A stretch of 13,086 bases of DNA from Jaenimonas drosophilae (lineage: Eukaryota > Euglenozoa > Kinetoplastea > Trypanosomatida > Trypanosomatidae): positions 1 to 13,086 of the forward strand of contig JASAON010001324.1 of the NCBI GenBank assembly GCA_030849065.1, read 5' to 3'. The notes beneath the pieces were generated by a model. That model ran no database searches, was not told where the DNA came from, and saw nothing but the letters and a program-made list of their open reading frames with translations. Below are positions 6,064 to 13,086 of this stretch, piece after piece; within the stretch, counting starts at the first letter, position 1, and the number at the start of each line of letters is the position of its first letter. The position numbers were made by a program, and so were the translations under genes.

Positions 6064-7749
6064 TTATGCTGGTGAAAAAGCATATTCCAGCCCAACAATC
6101 GTGCCACCAGACTGCAGGCGCATTTCCCCTCCATATCCAATATGTACCCCGTCGGTCACCAGTACCAGTGGTTCGCGCGTGCCTGGCGCACACGATTGTG
6201 CCAAAAAGCGTCTTGGCAACTGTTCAAGTGGGCGAAGACGGCGGATAATTCCGTGGACAATATCAGGGGGGAGGTCAAGGTGGGCAAAGCTGGTCCAGCA
6301 GCCGCCTCGCTCCGCCATGCTCGCTGAGGTCCCAGCGACGCTAGTCTCAAGGTACCGGTTGAGGAGCCCAATGATGGTGGACACTTCGACGGATGAAGTA
6401 GTTGCATGGGTAAGTCCTTCTTGTGCTGCCCACTCCACCACAATGGATGGCAATCCAGCAGAAAGCAAAAACAGCACCCACTCCGCCAATTCAATTTGGG
6501 CCCTGTCGTGGTGCGCGGCCAATACGGTCCCAGAGCCCATTGATTGTGGGGAAGGCGACTGTACGTGCAGAATCAGAGGTCCCACGGGGCTCCGTAGAAC
6601 GGCCTGGATGAGATAACCGCATGCGAGCCGCACTCCGCAGTCAACTGGCCGCATCCTCGGAACAGTGCGGCAATTTAGTGTTGGTGCTTTGAACGACGGT
6701 GACGGCGGGACCTCTTGTGGCACAAGAACAGCCAGCCCGCGTCCAAACTCCTGATGCGCAGAAAACACGGAGCTTTTGGACGCAATGTGGAATGATGTTA
6801 GCCCCCCTCCAACGATCATCACGTCGCTCAGGAGGACCGAAGTTGGGGCAAGACTGCATTGATCCTTCAAGGCGGCATTCACTTGGCAGACATATCGTTG
6901 GTTCACCTCGTAGTCCTCCCCGCCGATGCTGTCAAGCCAACCAAATCCATGGCAGTTGAGCATCAGCAGCCTCCCCGTTACGGCCGTGGAGTCAGAAGAG
7001 CAGCTAGGCCGTCTGGGCTGATTCCAGTTGTGGGCAAATGGTGATGAGGATGGGTTGGGGAGAGCGACAGTGTGGCCACCAAGGCGGCGATCACACTCCT
7101 CCAGTACCACCATTAAGCGCGCCACCCACGGAAGCTGCTCTCGACCACCACGGAGCATGACGTAGAGGCCATCCTCCGTCACGGCGTGTTTTCCAAACGC
7201 GAGGAGGAGCTCAACCGCCAGGGTGGGAAGACCCCTAACGGGCTCAAAGGCATCCTGCGGTTCTCCAGAGTAGTTCCAGCAGCCACAGAGGACCTGGAGT
7301 GCCTCGTGTACAGCTAGCATCACAACAGATGAGTGATTACCGTGTGATTCTGTGCTGTCTTCGCGACTGCATGTCGTAGATCGTGTTCTGTTTCCCTGCA
7401 GCATCAACAAAGGAGCCGACTCGAGATACTTAAGCACCTCCTGCAGTAGTGAGCCGACAGAACTCCCCTCCAGGCGGCGGTAGGCCTTCGGACTCACCAA
7501 TTGTGCGGACATGGCCTCGTTCTCCAGCGCTACTTGTGAAGAGGCGCACCAAAGGTCGGCAATGCTTGGGTCTTCTTCATTCTCCGAAGCGGCACCCCAA
7601 CGAATTTGAGGGCAAGTGCCCATTGGAGATAATGGGGAAGAGCTGTGCACCGAGCCACTGCCGTCAGCTGTACGCCGTGCTGAAGACGCTACCGAATCGC
7701 CACGGCTAGCACTTGGGTCTCGACGACGGGCCTTCCGACAGCTTCCCAT
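6064..7749 (-). CDS. 561-residue protein of unrecognised family with MGSC N-terminus
   Basis: I do not recognise this protein with confidence. The open frame continues five codons upstream through a TTG, but the only plausible start is the ATG at 7749, which gives MGSCRKARRR. Gly2, Cys4 and the basic run resemble N-termini that are myristoylated and palmitoylated. Residues 10-60 are Ser/Arg-rich and probably disordered. The rest looks globular, with helical stretches at 98-113 and 141-155. SDVMIVGGGLTSFHIA (308-323) is glycine-rich but lacks the rest of a dinucleotide-binding fold. A segment at 372-475 (strand LILHV, then a helix, then LPSIVVEW, then helix VSTIIGLLNRYL) loosely recalls the apical domain of group II chaperonin relatives such as MKKS or BBS10/12. 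This is a weak impression, because a C-terminal equatorial domain is absent. No membrane segment is obvious. A two-codon uORF overlaps the start. Confidence 0.82.
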   Translation of the reverse strand: MGSCRKARRRDPSASRGDSVASSARRTADGSGSVHSSSPLSPMGTCPQIRWGAASENEEDPSIADLWCASSQVALENEAMSAQLVSPKAYRRLEGSSVGSLLQEVLKYLESAPLLMLQGNRTRSTTCSREDSTESHGNHSSVVMLAVHEALQVLCGCWNYSGEPQDAFEPVRGLPTLAVELLLAFGKHAVTEDGLYVMLRGGREQLPWVARLMVVLEECDRRLGGHTVALPNPSSSPFAHNWNQPRRPSCSSDSTAVTGRLLMLNCHGFGWLDSIGGEDYEVNQRYVCQVNAALKDQCSLAPTSVLLSDVMIVGGGLTSFHIASKSSVFSAHQEFGRGLAVLVPQEVPPSPSFKAPTLNCRTVPRMRPVDCGVRLACGYLIQAVLRSPVGPLILHVQSPSPQSMGSGTVLAAHHDRAQIELAEWVLFLLSAGLPSIVVEWAAQEGLTHATTSSVEVSTIIGLLNRYLETSVAGTSASMAERGGCWTSFAHLDLPPDIVHGIIRRLRPLEQLPRRFLAQSCAPGTREPLVLVTDGVHIGYGGEMRLQSGGTIVGLEYAFSPA

Positions 7750-7757
7750 TAAAGCAT
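7749..7757 (-). other. Two-codon uORF whose stop overlaps the main start (TAATG)
   Basis: On the minus strand the sequence reads ATGCTTTAATGGG. The upstream ATG at 7757-7755 opens Met-Leu-stop, and the TAA (7751-7749) shares its last A with the main ATG (7749-7747). It is the only upstream ATG in the predicted 102-nt 5' UTR, so scanning ribosomes should meet it first. The arrangement would suit termination-coupled reinitiation or repression, but a regulatory effect is inferred. Confidence 0.5.
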
Positions 7758-7851
7758 GAAGCAAGTGAATGAACTAATGAGTAGTTGATGGGTTTTGTTG
7801 CGGTGAGCAGCCACGCAACACAGGTTGTGTGTAGCAGTTACAGCTTCTTTG

Positions 7852-7888
7852 CTATTAATTCAAGGAAGAGAAGGGAGGCAAAGGGGAG
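7852..7888 (-). promoter_or_regulatory. Trans-splice acceptor region for the 561-residue gene
   Basis: A nearly uninterrupted C/T tract on the minus strand (7888 to 7863) is followed by the first AG at 7853-7852. The predicted 5' UTR is 102 nt and contains the single upstream ATG described for the uORF. A further AG lies about 4 nt downstream. Confidence 0.65.
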
Positions 7889-8384
7889 CACTTCTTCACA
7901 AGTATAGTCACAGGGGGGAGTCAAAATGTGTTACCCTTGCTTCCGCCGCTTCCCTCTTGCGAGAAAAAGACAGCAATACGTTGGGTGTGTTTGGCAGAGT
8001 GAGCGTACCTCCATTCTTTGATACCAACGTAGCAGGCAATCCCTGATCCTGCCTCCTCTCCCTCTTTCCTGCGTGGTTTCGCGTCCAACGAGTGGCACAT
8101 TGTCGCTACGCACACTCGTCACCTCCGTACTGTTGAAGAACATCAACCCTCGTGAGGTGGGAGAGAATCAACTTCATACATCACTGGTCCATCAAGCAAC
8201 AAGCACAAAGGTAGCCAAGTTGGGAAGATGGAACGAAGGAACAAAACTAACAGCACAGGGGAGGCGTCCAATCAATCATCTGCTGCTAGGTTTCCCACCA
8301 GGTATCCATCATCCGCTGCATACGGAAGATACCTCACTCGTTTGCTTTTACATCAAAAAGAAAGAATTCCGTTTATCCAGATAT

Positions 8385-8415
8385 GGCCCACAGCGTAGAG
8401 ATGGGACTGTGGGCC
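8385..8415. other. Perfect 9-bp GC-rich hairpin in the PF16 3' UTR
   Basis: GGCCCACAG (8385-8393) and its exact reverse complement CTGTGGGCC (8407-8415) flank a 13-nt loop. In the minus-strand transcript the hairpin starts about 155 nt after the PF16 stop codon. It could be a cis-element for mRNA stability or processing; only the inverted repeat itself is seen. Confidence 0.5.
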
Positions 8416-8570
8416 TCTCATCCACATCAGCAAAGAAGAGGATATCTGGTTCCACATTCCTTCTAATACAACTCTACATATTAGGGTGAGTCGCTTCCGT
8501 GGTTCGGCCCATCCATTCCAACCCATCCAACAACTTCTCGAACCTTCATGGCTCAGTCTGTTTGTGCCGC

Positions 8571-10103
8571 CTAATGCTGCTGAACATGGAAGTTCTCTAT
8601 CTTTTCTAGGAAGGTTTGTGCGTACTCCGGTGAGTAGTACTGAACAATCTCCGGCGGGTAGCAGTTGTTGATGGTCTGGATGTACTCGGCCAACTTGCTG
8701 CCAGGTTCTACCTTGATGCGCTGCACAGTCGCTAAGCCTCTATTGGCAACAAACTCGCGCTTGGCGGCGATATCTGTGGGAAGCACCTTGGCGTACTGGC
8801 CGCACACGTACTTGAGAACATTTTGTGGAGCATCAGGGTGGAGGAGAGGCTCCAGTGCAGGAAGGTGGACGCAATGTTGAATGATGTTCTTCAGCGCGCG
8901 CTTGCTCTTGGTCCGAAGATCATCGGAGCTGTTCGGGCTCAGATACACATCCAGGAGCTTCGGTAGGACGTTGCAGTCAGCCACAGCCTTGGCATGATCG
9001 GCACTGTGGCGACCAATCTGTCCTAGTGACCACGCAGCTGCCGCCTTGATGTGGTCCTCTGGCTCCTTCTCTAAGGCGTTCGCTAGCGGGGGGATGCCGT
9101 GGGAAACAACCACCGCGAGGGCCAACGTTTCAGAGAACGCAGAGATGAAACCTAGGGTCATGATGCCAGGCAGACGGGTGCTGCCCTTCGTCTCGCTGGT
9201 GTAGTCCACAAGTGCCCCCACGCCGCCAGCGTTGACAACGAGCTGGGCCAAGCCCGGGGTATGCTTCGCCACCTCACGAATGCACGTCGCCGCATTCTTG
9301 CGGACCACCTCGTCATTATCCTTGAGCAGTACAAAAATCTTGGGGAAGATCTCGCCCTCAACAACCAGCTCGGCAAGCTCCACGCTGTGCTTCGCAATCT
9401 GAGCCAGACACTGGCACACCTGGCGCTTGAGGTGAGGGTCGCTGCTGGTGATGAGAGGAGCCAAGTGCGTCACGGCATCTTGATCGACCAGCGCCTGAGC
9501 AAGCTCAGGGCTGTGCTTTGCGATGTCGGCCAGTGTGGATGCGGCAATGCGCTTCAGGGAAAGCTCCGGCTCCTGAACGCACAGGACCAGAGGCGGAATT
9601 GCACCCTTGTCAACAACCTCCTGTGCAAGCTCCGCGGTGTGGCGGGCAATGTATCCCAGTGCCCACGCCGCGCTCTCCTTCACTGTGGGGTCAAACTCCT
9701 CCAGGCAGCTCACTAAGGCCTCCACAGCTTGGCTGTCCACCACAGCCTGGGCCAACTGCGGGGAGTGGCGAGCAACACTGCGCAGCACGAAGGCTGCGGA
9801 TTTCTTATAGAAGCGATTCTGGTCGCCAAGAGAGAAGACCAACTGCGCTAAGATATCGCCAGAGACCACATTCTCAGCAAGCTCCTCGCTGTAGTTGGCA
9901 AGTCGGCCCAAGGCGAGGGCAGCGGACTGCTGAATGGAAGGTACGTTGTCGAGAAGAAGCGGTCGCAGAAGCTGCATAACACCACCCTGCTGGAGGGTCT
10001 CAATGTGCTGCGGCTTGGAGGCCAAGTCTGCCACGGTCTGGACGAACTTCACGCGGTTCTTTTGGTATTCATCAAACGTCTGAATAATTTGACGGTTGGA
10101 CAT
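8571..10103 (-). CDS. PF16: PF16/SPAG6, armadillo-repeat protein of the axonemal central pair
   Basis: The 510-residue protein is collinear with SPAG6/PF16 from N-terminus (MSNRQIIQTFDEYQKNRVKF) to C-terminus (PPEIVQYYSPEYAQTFLEKI) and has nearly the same length as human SPAG6. About nine armadillo repeats of roughly 42 residues fill positions 35-412. Most show the pattern of a helix with AAxxLxxIAxHSxELAQ, then VVxxGA, then a hydrophobic LL helix. In this family the protein sits on the C1 microtubule of the central pair and stabilises it. In Chlamydomonas, trypanosomes and mammals its loss disturbs the central apparatus and motility. Identification is therefore firm by family knowledge. The start is the first ATG after the predicted acceptor, and no residue is missing. 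The dense open frames antisense to it are shadows of the repeats. Confidence 0.97.
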   Translation of the reverse strand: MSNRQIIQTFDEYQKNRVKFVQTVADLASKPQHIETLQQGGVMQLLRPLLLDNVPSIQQSAALALGRLANYSEELAENVVSGDILAQLVFSLGDQNRFYKKSAAFVLRSVARHSPQLAQAVVDSQAVEALVSCLEEFDPTVKESAAWALGYIARHTAELAQEVVDKGAIPPLVLCVQEPELSLKRIAASTLADIAKHSPELAQALVDQDAVTHLAPLITSSDPHLKRQVCQCLAQIAKHSVELAELVVEGEIFPKIFVLLKDNDEVVRKNAATCIREVAKHTPGLAQLVVNAGGVGALVDYTSETKGSTRLPGIMTLGFISAFSETLALAVVVSHGIPPLANALEKEPEDHIKAAAAWSLGQIGRHSADHAKAVADCNVLPKLLDVYLSPNSSDDLRTKSKRALKNIIQHCVHLPALEPLLHPDAPQNVLKYVCGQYAKVLPTDIAAKREFVANRGLATVQRIKVEPGSKLAEYIQTINNCYPPEIVQYYSPEYAQTFLEKIENFHVQQH

Positions 10104-10402
10104 CGCGCTGAGTCACGGTCGTGTGAGATGTTTGATAAGGAGAAGCGTACACGGCACAATCACCCTGACGGAGACACTATACCGAAGAGCTACCACGCTG
10201 ATCTTTTTGTTGCAGCAACAAGAAATACAAAGTGGGAGAAGAGAGGGAAAGTGATAGGGCAATCAGTCACCAAGAGCATGGCGTTGGGGTTGTGACAAAG
10301 AACTACGCCAGATTATCCCAGTATCTCGATGAAGCTGGCTGTTGTGTAGAGGTCAGGAGGCACATCTCCAACGCGCAAGTCACATACTTGCGCATACACA
10401 CA
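10104..10402. other. 299-base spacer between the coiled-coil gene and PF16
   Basis: This short spacer must serve as the 3' UTR and poly(A) region of the coiled-coil gene and the 5' UTR of PF16. Apart from the PF16 acceptor tract I see no other signal. The overlapping plus-strand open frame of 96 codons looks spurious. Confidence 0.6.
10203..10251 (-). promoter_or_regulatory. Trans-splice acceptor region for PF16
   Basis: On the minus strand a C/T-rich tract from about 10251 to 10214 is followed by the first AG at 10204-10203. It gives a 99-nt 5' UTR without any ATG. An AG at 10109-10108, only 4 nt before the start codon, is less plausible. Confidence 0.6.
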
Positions 10403-11644
10403 CTAGAGAGATCGATTATTGAATGACGAGGCTTCTCTGCGCTCCAATGCATAGAGTACCTCATTCATTCGAGATCTCTCCGCCTCGTGCATGACAGCAT
10501 CACCAATCATTGAATGCTTCATGATGCCAAAAAGTTGCTTCACATCGCGGTTGATAAGCTCCGTGTGTTGAGGTCCATTGTTGCGGTCGTCGCGTAGAAT
10601 CGCATCAAGTTGCACATCCATGAGTTTCTGCACCTGGTTGTTCGCTTGCTGCAGTCGGAACTGCAGAGTGGTAACGGCATCCTGAACCACTGTGGTATGC
10701 CCACTGGATCCACCCACGACGTTCGGCAACCCTTCGTGGGAAGGAGCGGACGACTGGTGAGTGCTTGGCTGACACGACTTCAGCTCCTCCTCTGCCTTCC
10801 TGGCAGCGTTGCACGCGCGGTCGCACTCCATCTGAAGCGTCGCCTGCTTCGATTCCAAATCATCGCGTTGTTGTTTGAGTTTCTTCACTTTCCGCTTCAG
10901 CTTATCCTCCATATCAGCACGTTGCTGGGTACTTCCAACCTCCATCTGTCGAAGCGACTCCTGGAGCTGCCTCAGCTGGGACTGTAGATCGGCATTTCCA
11001 CCGAGGAGCTCCTCAATTTGCTCCTCTTTAGTGTACAGATATGCCTCCTGCTTGGCCATTGCATCAGCATGCCTAGCAGCATGCGTCTTCAACTCCGTCG
11101 CGTGCGAGCGCCGAAGGTTTTCCAGCAATTCACTGGTGCGGTCCTCAGTTGCTTGGTGCGGTGAAGCACGGGGCTCATTGGATGGCTTTGCCTCAGATTC
11201 CTTCATGATGGTATCGAGGTACTTCACCTGCTGCACAAGTCCTTGGTTCTTGGCGTGAAGACGCTTCATGATGTTTCCTGCAGTCACGAGTTTCTTTCGA
11301 AGTTCAGCTTTGGTCAAGCCAGTCAACTCCTCTTCTGTGTATGTACCCGCAGATATCACCGCCGCCGCCTCCCCTTTCGTCGGCACAAAACTTGCCAACG
11401 GACGGCTTGTGCCGGTGATGTCAGTGGAAGTGGTGGGAGAGGCTTCAGACGCATCGGCCAGTCCATCGCCCCCACCTCGAGCACTCATCGCAATAAAGGC
11501 AGAAGTAGGGCTTCCGGGAGCGTCAAGACTCGCCCGCAGAGACTCAAACAAGGAGAGCGCACGGTGTACTTTTGAATCAATCGATCGGTAGTCATCGGGC
11601 CTTGCCAACGGTTGGCCCGCGCTACTTATTGGGCTCGATGGCAT
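10403..11644 (-). CDS. 413-residue coiled-coil protein of unknown function
   Basis: I do not recognise a named family. The open frame reaches 13 codons further to a GTG at 11683 and has no in-frame ATG before a stop. The predicted splice acceptor at 11694 and the first ATG at 11644 set the start used here. Residues 1-95 are rich in Ser, Ala, Pro and Thr and are probably disordered. A short helical segment at 102-147 (TEEELTGLTKAELRKKL...) leads into a long predicted coiled coil at about 171-292 with a very basic stretch, KLKRKVKKLKQQRDD (248-262). Shorter heptad-like helices lie at 321-352 and 382-404. There are no membrane segments. A structural role, for instance in cytoskeleton or flagellum, is plausible from the coiled coil and from PF16 next door, but this is inference. 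Coiled-coil proteins give many false similarities, so orthologue matching should rest on the N- and C-terminal parts. Confidence 0.85.
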   Translation of the reverse strand: MPSSPISSAGQPLARPDDYRSIDSKVHRALSLFESLRASLDAPGSPTSAFIAMSARGGGDGLADASEASPTTSTDITGTSRPLASFVPTKGEAAAVISAGTYTEEELTGLTKAELRKKLVTAGNIMKRLHAKNQGLVQQVKYLDTIMKESEAKPSNEPRASPHQATEDRTSELLENLRRSHATELKTHAARHADAMAKQEAYLYTKEEQIEELLGGNADLQSQLRQLQESLRQMEVGSTQQRADMEDKLKRKVKKLKQQRDDLESKQATLQMECDRACNAARKAEEELKSCQPSTHQSSAPSHEGLPNVVGGSSGHTTVVQDAVTTLQFRLQQANNQVQKLMDVQLDAILRDDRNNGPQHTELINRDVKQLFGIMKHSMIGDAVMHEAERSRMNEVLYALERREASSFNNRSL

Positions 11645-11693
11645 CGTGGGAACAAGCCCGCTATAGAGGTTGTTGTCAGTCACCTGTAGCTTA

Positions 11694-11729
11694 CTATGAA
11701 CAAGAAGAGGAGAGAAGCAGGGAACGAGA
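11694..11729 (-). promoter_or_regulatory. Trans-splice acceptor region for the coiled-coil gene
   Basis: A long C/T tract on the minus strand (11729 to 11697) runs into the first AG at 11695-11694. The predicted 49-nt 5' UTR has no ATG before 11644. It passes through the in-frame GTG at 11683 but leaves no room for an earlier ATG, so it supports the 413-residue form. Confidence 0.65.
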
Positions 11730-12194
11730 TGAATTCACCGCACGCACCATCATGGTTGGCCATCATTCACGTCGTTGGCACTGAAAAGCTAGAAGTTGTT
11801 TCCAAGAGTCATGCCCAAGTTTCCCCCTCTCCCTTTCAACCTGCTCAACGTCGGTGAAGTTCTAAACGATAAGGATCGGAATTCGCATTGCAGGGGGAGA
11901 AAGGTGAGCTTATAAGCTCTCAATCTACTGGAGCAAGTCATCTGTCGGCAGCGGTCTGATTGCACAATCACGCTGGGAAGTGGAATACTCTGACCACACC
12001 GGGGTTCGGCACAGAGTGGCTGAACTTCTTGGTTGAGTTTTTTTTGGTTTATACAGTTCCCATCTGTTGCCGCGAGTGGAGCTCCAACAGGGAATGTAAG
12101 AGGAGCATCGCATATATGTGTTCTAGCACAGGAATTACAGCAATGGGTGTACATCACAAGTGAAACAGGCAGCAGCCATTCTCCTGTATTCATG

Positions 12195-12220
12195 TTCCTG
12201 CTCCGTGCTCAGAGCAGGAA
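12195..12220. other. Perfect 9-bp hairpin in the calpain-like 3' UTR
   Basis: TTCCTGCTC (12195-12203) is followed after 8 nt by its exact reverse complement GAGCAGGAA (12212-12220). It lies about 440 nt beyond the stop of the calpain-like gene on the sense strand. Function is unknown. Confidence 0.45.
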
Positions 12221-12657
12221 GTTGAAGCACAGAGAAATAAGGAAAAAACAAAGAGGACACGAAATGACAGTTCCACGCAGGATTGAGGTCCCTCCAATCT
12301 TTTCATTCTTTTGCCCTCCACCTCTCGGCGATTCTAATACAAGAAAAACAAGACTCCCCTGTGATGAAGACGAAGAAGGAGCTGGAAAGAGGTTGGGCAC
12401 AAATTGGTCGAGTGTCGCACTCGAATATCAACCAACCTCTTGCACCTCCGCGCCGCGCCTTACAGAAATCTCCCCATTCATAAGGACCGAGAGGGGTAAA
12501 CACGTAGTTCTAGTCAGGGTCTAGGGTACGCGTGTGGCGTAATCCACCCGCTTCCACGCATCTTCTAAATCCAAATCGATGTCGAAAAAATAGGAAAGGG
12601 AACCTCGCGCATGAGTCCCATCAAGAACATAGAAGGTACAAAGAGAAGAAAATGTAC

Positions 12658-13086
12658 TTACAGAGTGCGGTGCGTGAGCGCCTTCTCGCCCTCCTCGTCC
12701 ACCGCCGTCAGCTCTGGAACAAAGGTGGGGAAGTTGTCGAACACGCGGCAGTCCTTCTCAATACGCTTGAGCGTCACTGCGCCGTTCAAATCGTGGTTGG
12801 CGTTGATGTTGAACACTGCGAAGGCAGTATCGGAGCTCTCCTCGCCCACATGGTAGATACGTGGAATAATGAGGTACTTGCCGGCCTCCAGCTTGTCAAC
12901 GAGGCACACATCACGAGAGCGGAGGAACGTCCACTTCTCGTTGCTGGGGCGTAGTGCGTTAGCCGAGGAGTTTTGCAGGACCTGGAAGGTTTCCGAGTGT
13001 TCCTCCTTCTGAGAGATCGTGATCATGGCAGCCTGGTACTCAACATTCTCGCGGCCACGGCGATCAGCCTGAGACACGACCAAAGA
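12658..13086 (-). CDS. Calpain-like protein, C-terminal 142 residues (5' end outside the window)
   Basis: The frame is open to the right edge of the window, so the N-terminus lies beyond it; there is no in-window start, only a TTG near the edge. The visible part begins SLVVSQADRRG and continues with alternating strands: AAMITISQKEEHSETFQVLQ, then EKWTFLRSRDVCLVDKLEAGKYLIIP, then TAFAVFNINANHDLNGAVTLKRI. The SQ-D-R start and the L..G.Y.IIP strand fit domain III (the beta-sandwich) of trypanosomatid calpain-like proteins. The protease core would lie upstream and cannot be judged. Many trypanosomatid family members lack the Cys-His-Asn triad and act as acylated, cytoskeleton- or membrane-associated proteins. 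These genes often form clusters, so further copies may lie to the right. Family assignment is by motif impression and is moderately firm. Confidence 0.75.
   Translation of the reverse strand, partial: SLVVSQADRRGRENVEYQAAMITISQKEEHSETFQVLQNSSANALRPSNEKWTFLRSRDVCLVDKLEAGKYLIIPRIYHVGEESSDTAFAVFNINANHDLNGAVTLKRIEKDCRVFDNFPTFVPELTAVDEEGEKALTHRTL

Larger units (their letters stand above)
7750..8570. other. 820-base spacer; PF16 3' UTR plus 5' UTR of the 561-residue gene
   Basis: No gene is supported here. A 138-codon plus-strand open frame (8073-8489) runs against the direction of all neighbours and has no recognisable motif. The spacer holds a perfect 9-bp hairpin in the presumptive PF16 3' UTR (8385-8415) and the acceptor tract of the next gene near 7852-7888. 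Confidence 0.6.
11645..12657. other. Roughly 1.0 kb spacer; presumptive calpain-like 3' UTR plus coiled-coil 5' UTR
   Basis: No gene is supported. The longest open frames, 163 codons on the plus strand (12033-12524) and 134 codons on the minus strand (11789-12193), have no recognisable motif or plausible protein character. The spacer contains a perfect 9-bp hairpin (12195-12220), a 14-bp perfect palindrome GAGCTTATAAGCTC (11906-11919), and a run of eight T near 12040. Most of it is probably the 3' UTR of the calpain-like gene. Confidence 0.6.

Noticed and set aside
7749..7764. A TTG start five codons upstream for the 561-residue protein
   Set aside because: TTG initiation is not expected in a nuclear eukaryotic gene, and an ATG follows immediately.
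8073..8489. 138-codon plus-strand open frame in the spacer
   Set aside because: It runs against every neighbour, has no acceptor tract in its own direction, and its composition shows no domain or motif.
9261..9979. Long plus-strand open frames antisense to PF16
   Set aside because: They mirror the repetitive leucine- and alanine-rich codons of the armadillo repeats, a common shadow effect.
11644..11683. A GTG start 13 codons upstream for the coiled-coil protein
   Set aside because: Non-ATG initiation is unlikely, no in-frame ATG exists upstream before a stop, and the predicted acceptor is consistent with the ATG at 11644.
11906..11919. 14-bp perfect palindrome GAGCTTATAAGCTC
   Set aside because: About one palindrome of this length is expected by chance in 13 kb, and nothing around it suggests an operator.
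11789..12193. 134-codon minus-strand open frame in the calpain-like/coiled-coil spacer
   Set aside because: It is on the right strand, but it has no clear tract-plus-AG upstream, is Cys/Ser/Arg-rich without motifs, and no homologous pattern is visible.
12033..12524. 163-codon plus-strand open frame
   Set aside because: Wrong strand for the unit, no recognisable protein character, and it overlaps the presumptive 3' UTR of the calpain-like gene.

Overview
This window looks like the nuclear genome of a trypanosomatid (a kinetoplastid protist). All seven genes lie on the minus strand with no introns and no strand switch. Each gene whose start lies in the window has a polypyrimidine tract followed by an AG shortly upstream of its first ATG. 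That is the layout of a polycistronic transcription unit processed by spliced-leader trans-splicing and polyadenylation. Three recognisable products fit this reading: the trypanosomatid-style beta-tubulin N-terminus, the flagellar central-pair protein PF16/SPAG6, and a calpain-like protein. The species cannot be fixed from the window. The coding GC looks moderate, below what is usual for Leishmania.

In transcription order (right to left) the window holds: (1) the C-terminal end of a calpain-like protein running off the right edge (12658-13086); (2) a roughly 1 kb spacer; (3) a 413-residue coiled-coil protein of unknown function (10403-11644); (4) PF16/SPAG6, an armadillo-repeat axonemal protein (8571-10103); (5) an 820-base spacer; (6) a 561-residue protein of unrecognised family with an MGSC N-terminus and a two-codon uORF overlapping its start (6064-7749); (7) a 982-residue, largely disordered protein with three separated segments that look like diverged ubiquitin-like folds (2675-5623); (8) a roughly 1.16 kb spacer; (9) a short SET-domain protein of the Rubisco-LSMT/SETD6 type with a probable mitochondrial presequence (388-1515); (10) the first 20 codons of beta-tubulin at the left edge (1-60).

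Two of the genes are certain flagellar or cytoskeletal components (beta-tubulin, PF16). A calpain-like protein and a coiled-coil protein would suit the same cellular structure. Kinetoplastid arrays do not generally group genes by function, so this is only suggestive. I found no RNA genes, CRISPR arrays, intact mobile elements or conventional promoters. The non-coding signals I can support are the splice-acceptor regions, one minimal uORF, several perfect inverted repeats in presumptive 3' UTRs, and one short tRNA-A-box/Pr77-like patch.

No clearly new multi-gene system is present. The points most worth following are the triple ubiquitin-like protein with its duplicated RRSS...MQSW motif, the uORF/start overlap and acylation-like N-terminus of the unknown 561-residue protein, and the SET protein that stops exactly where its family usually continues.
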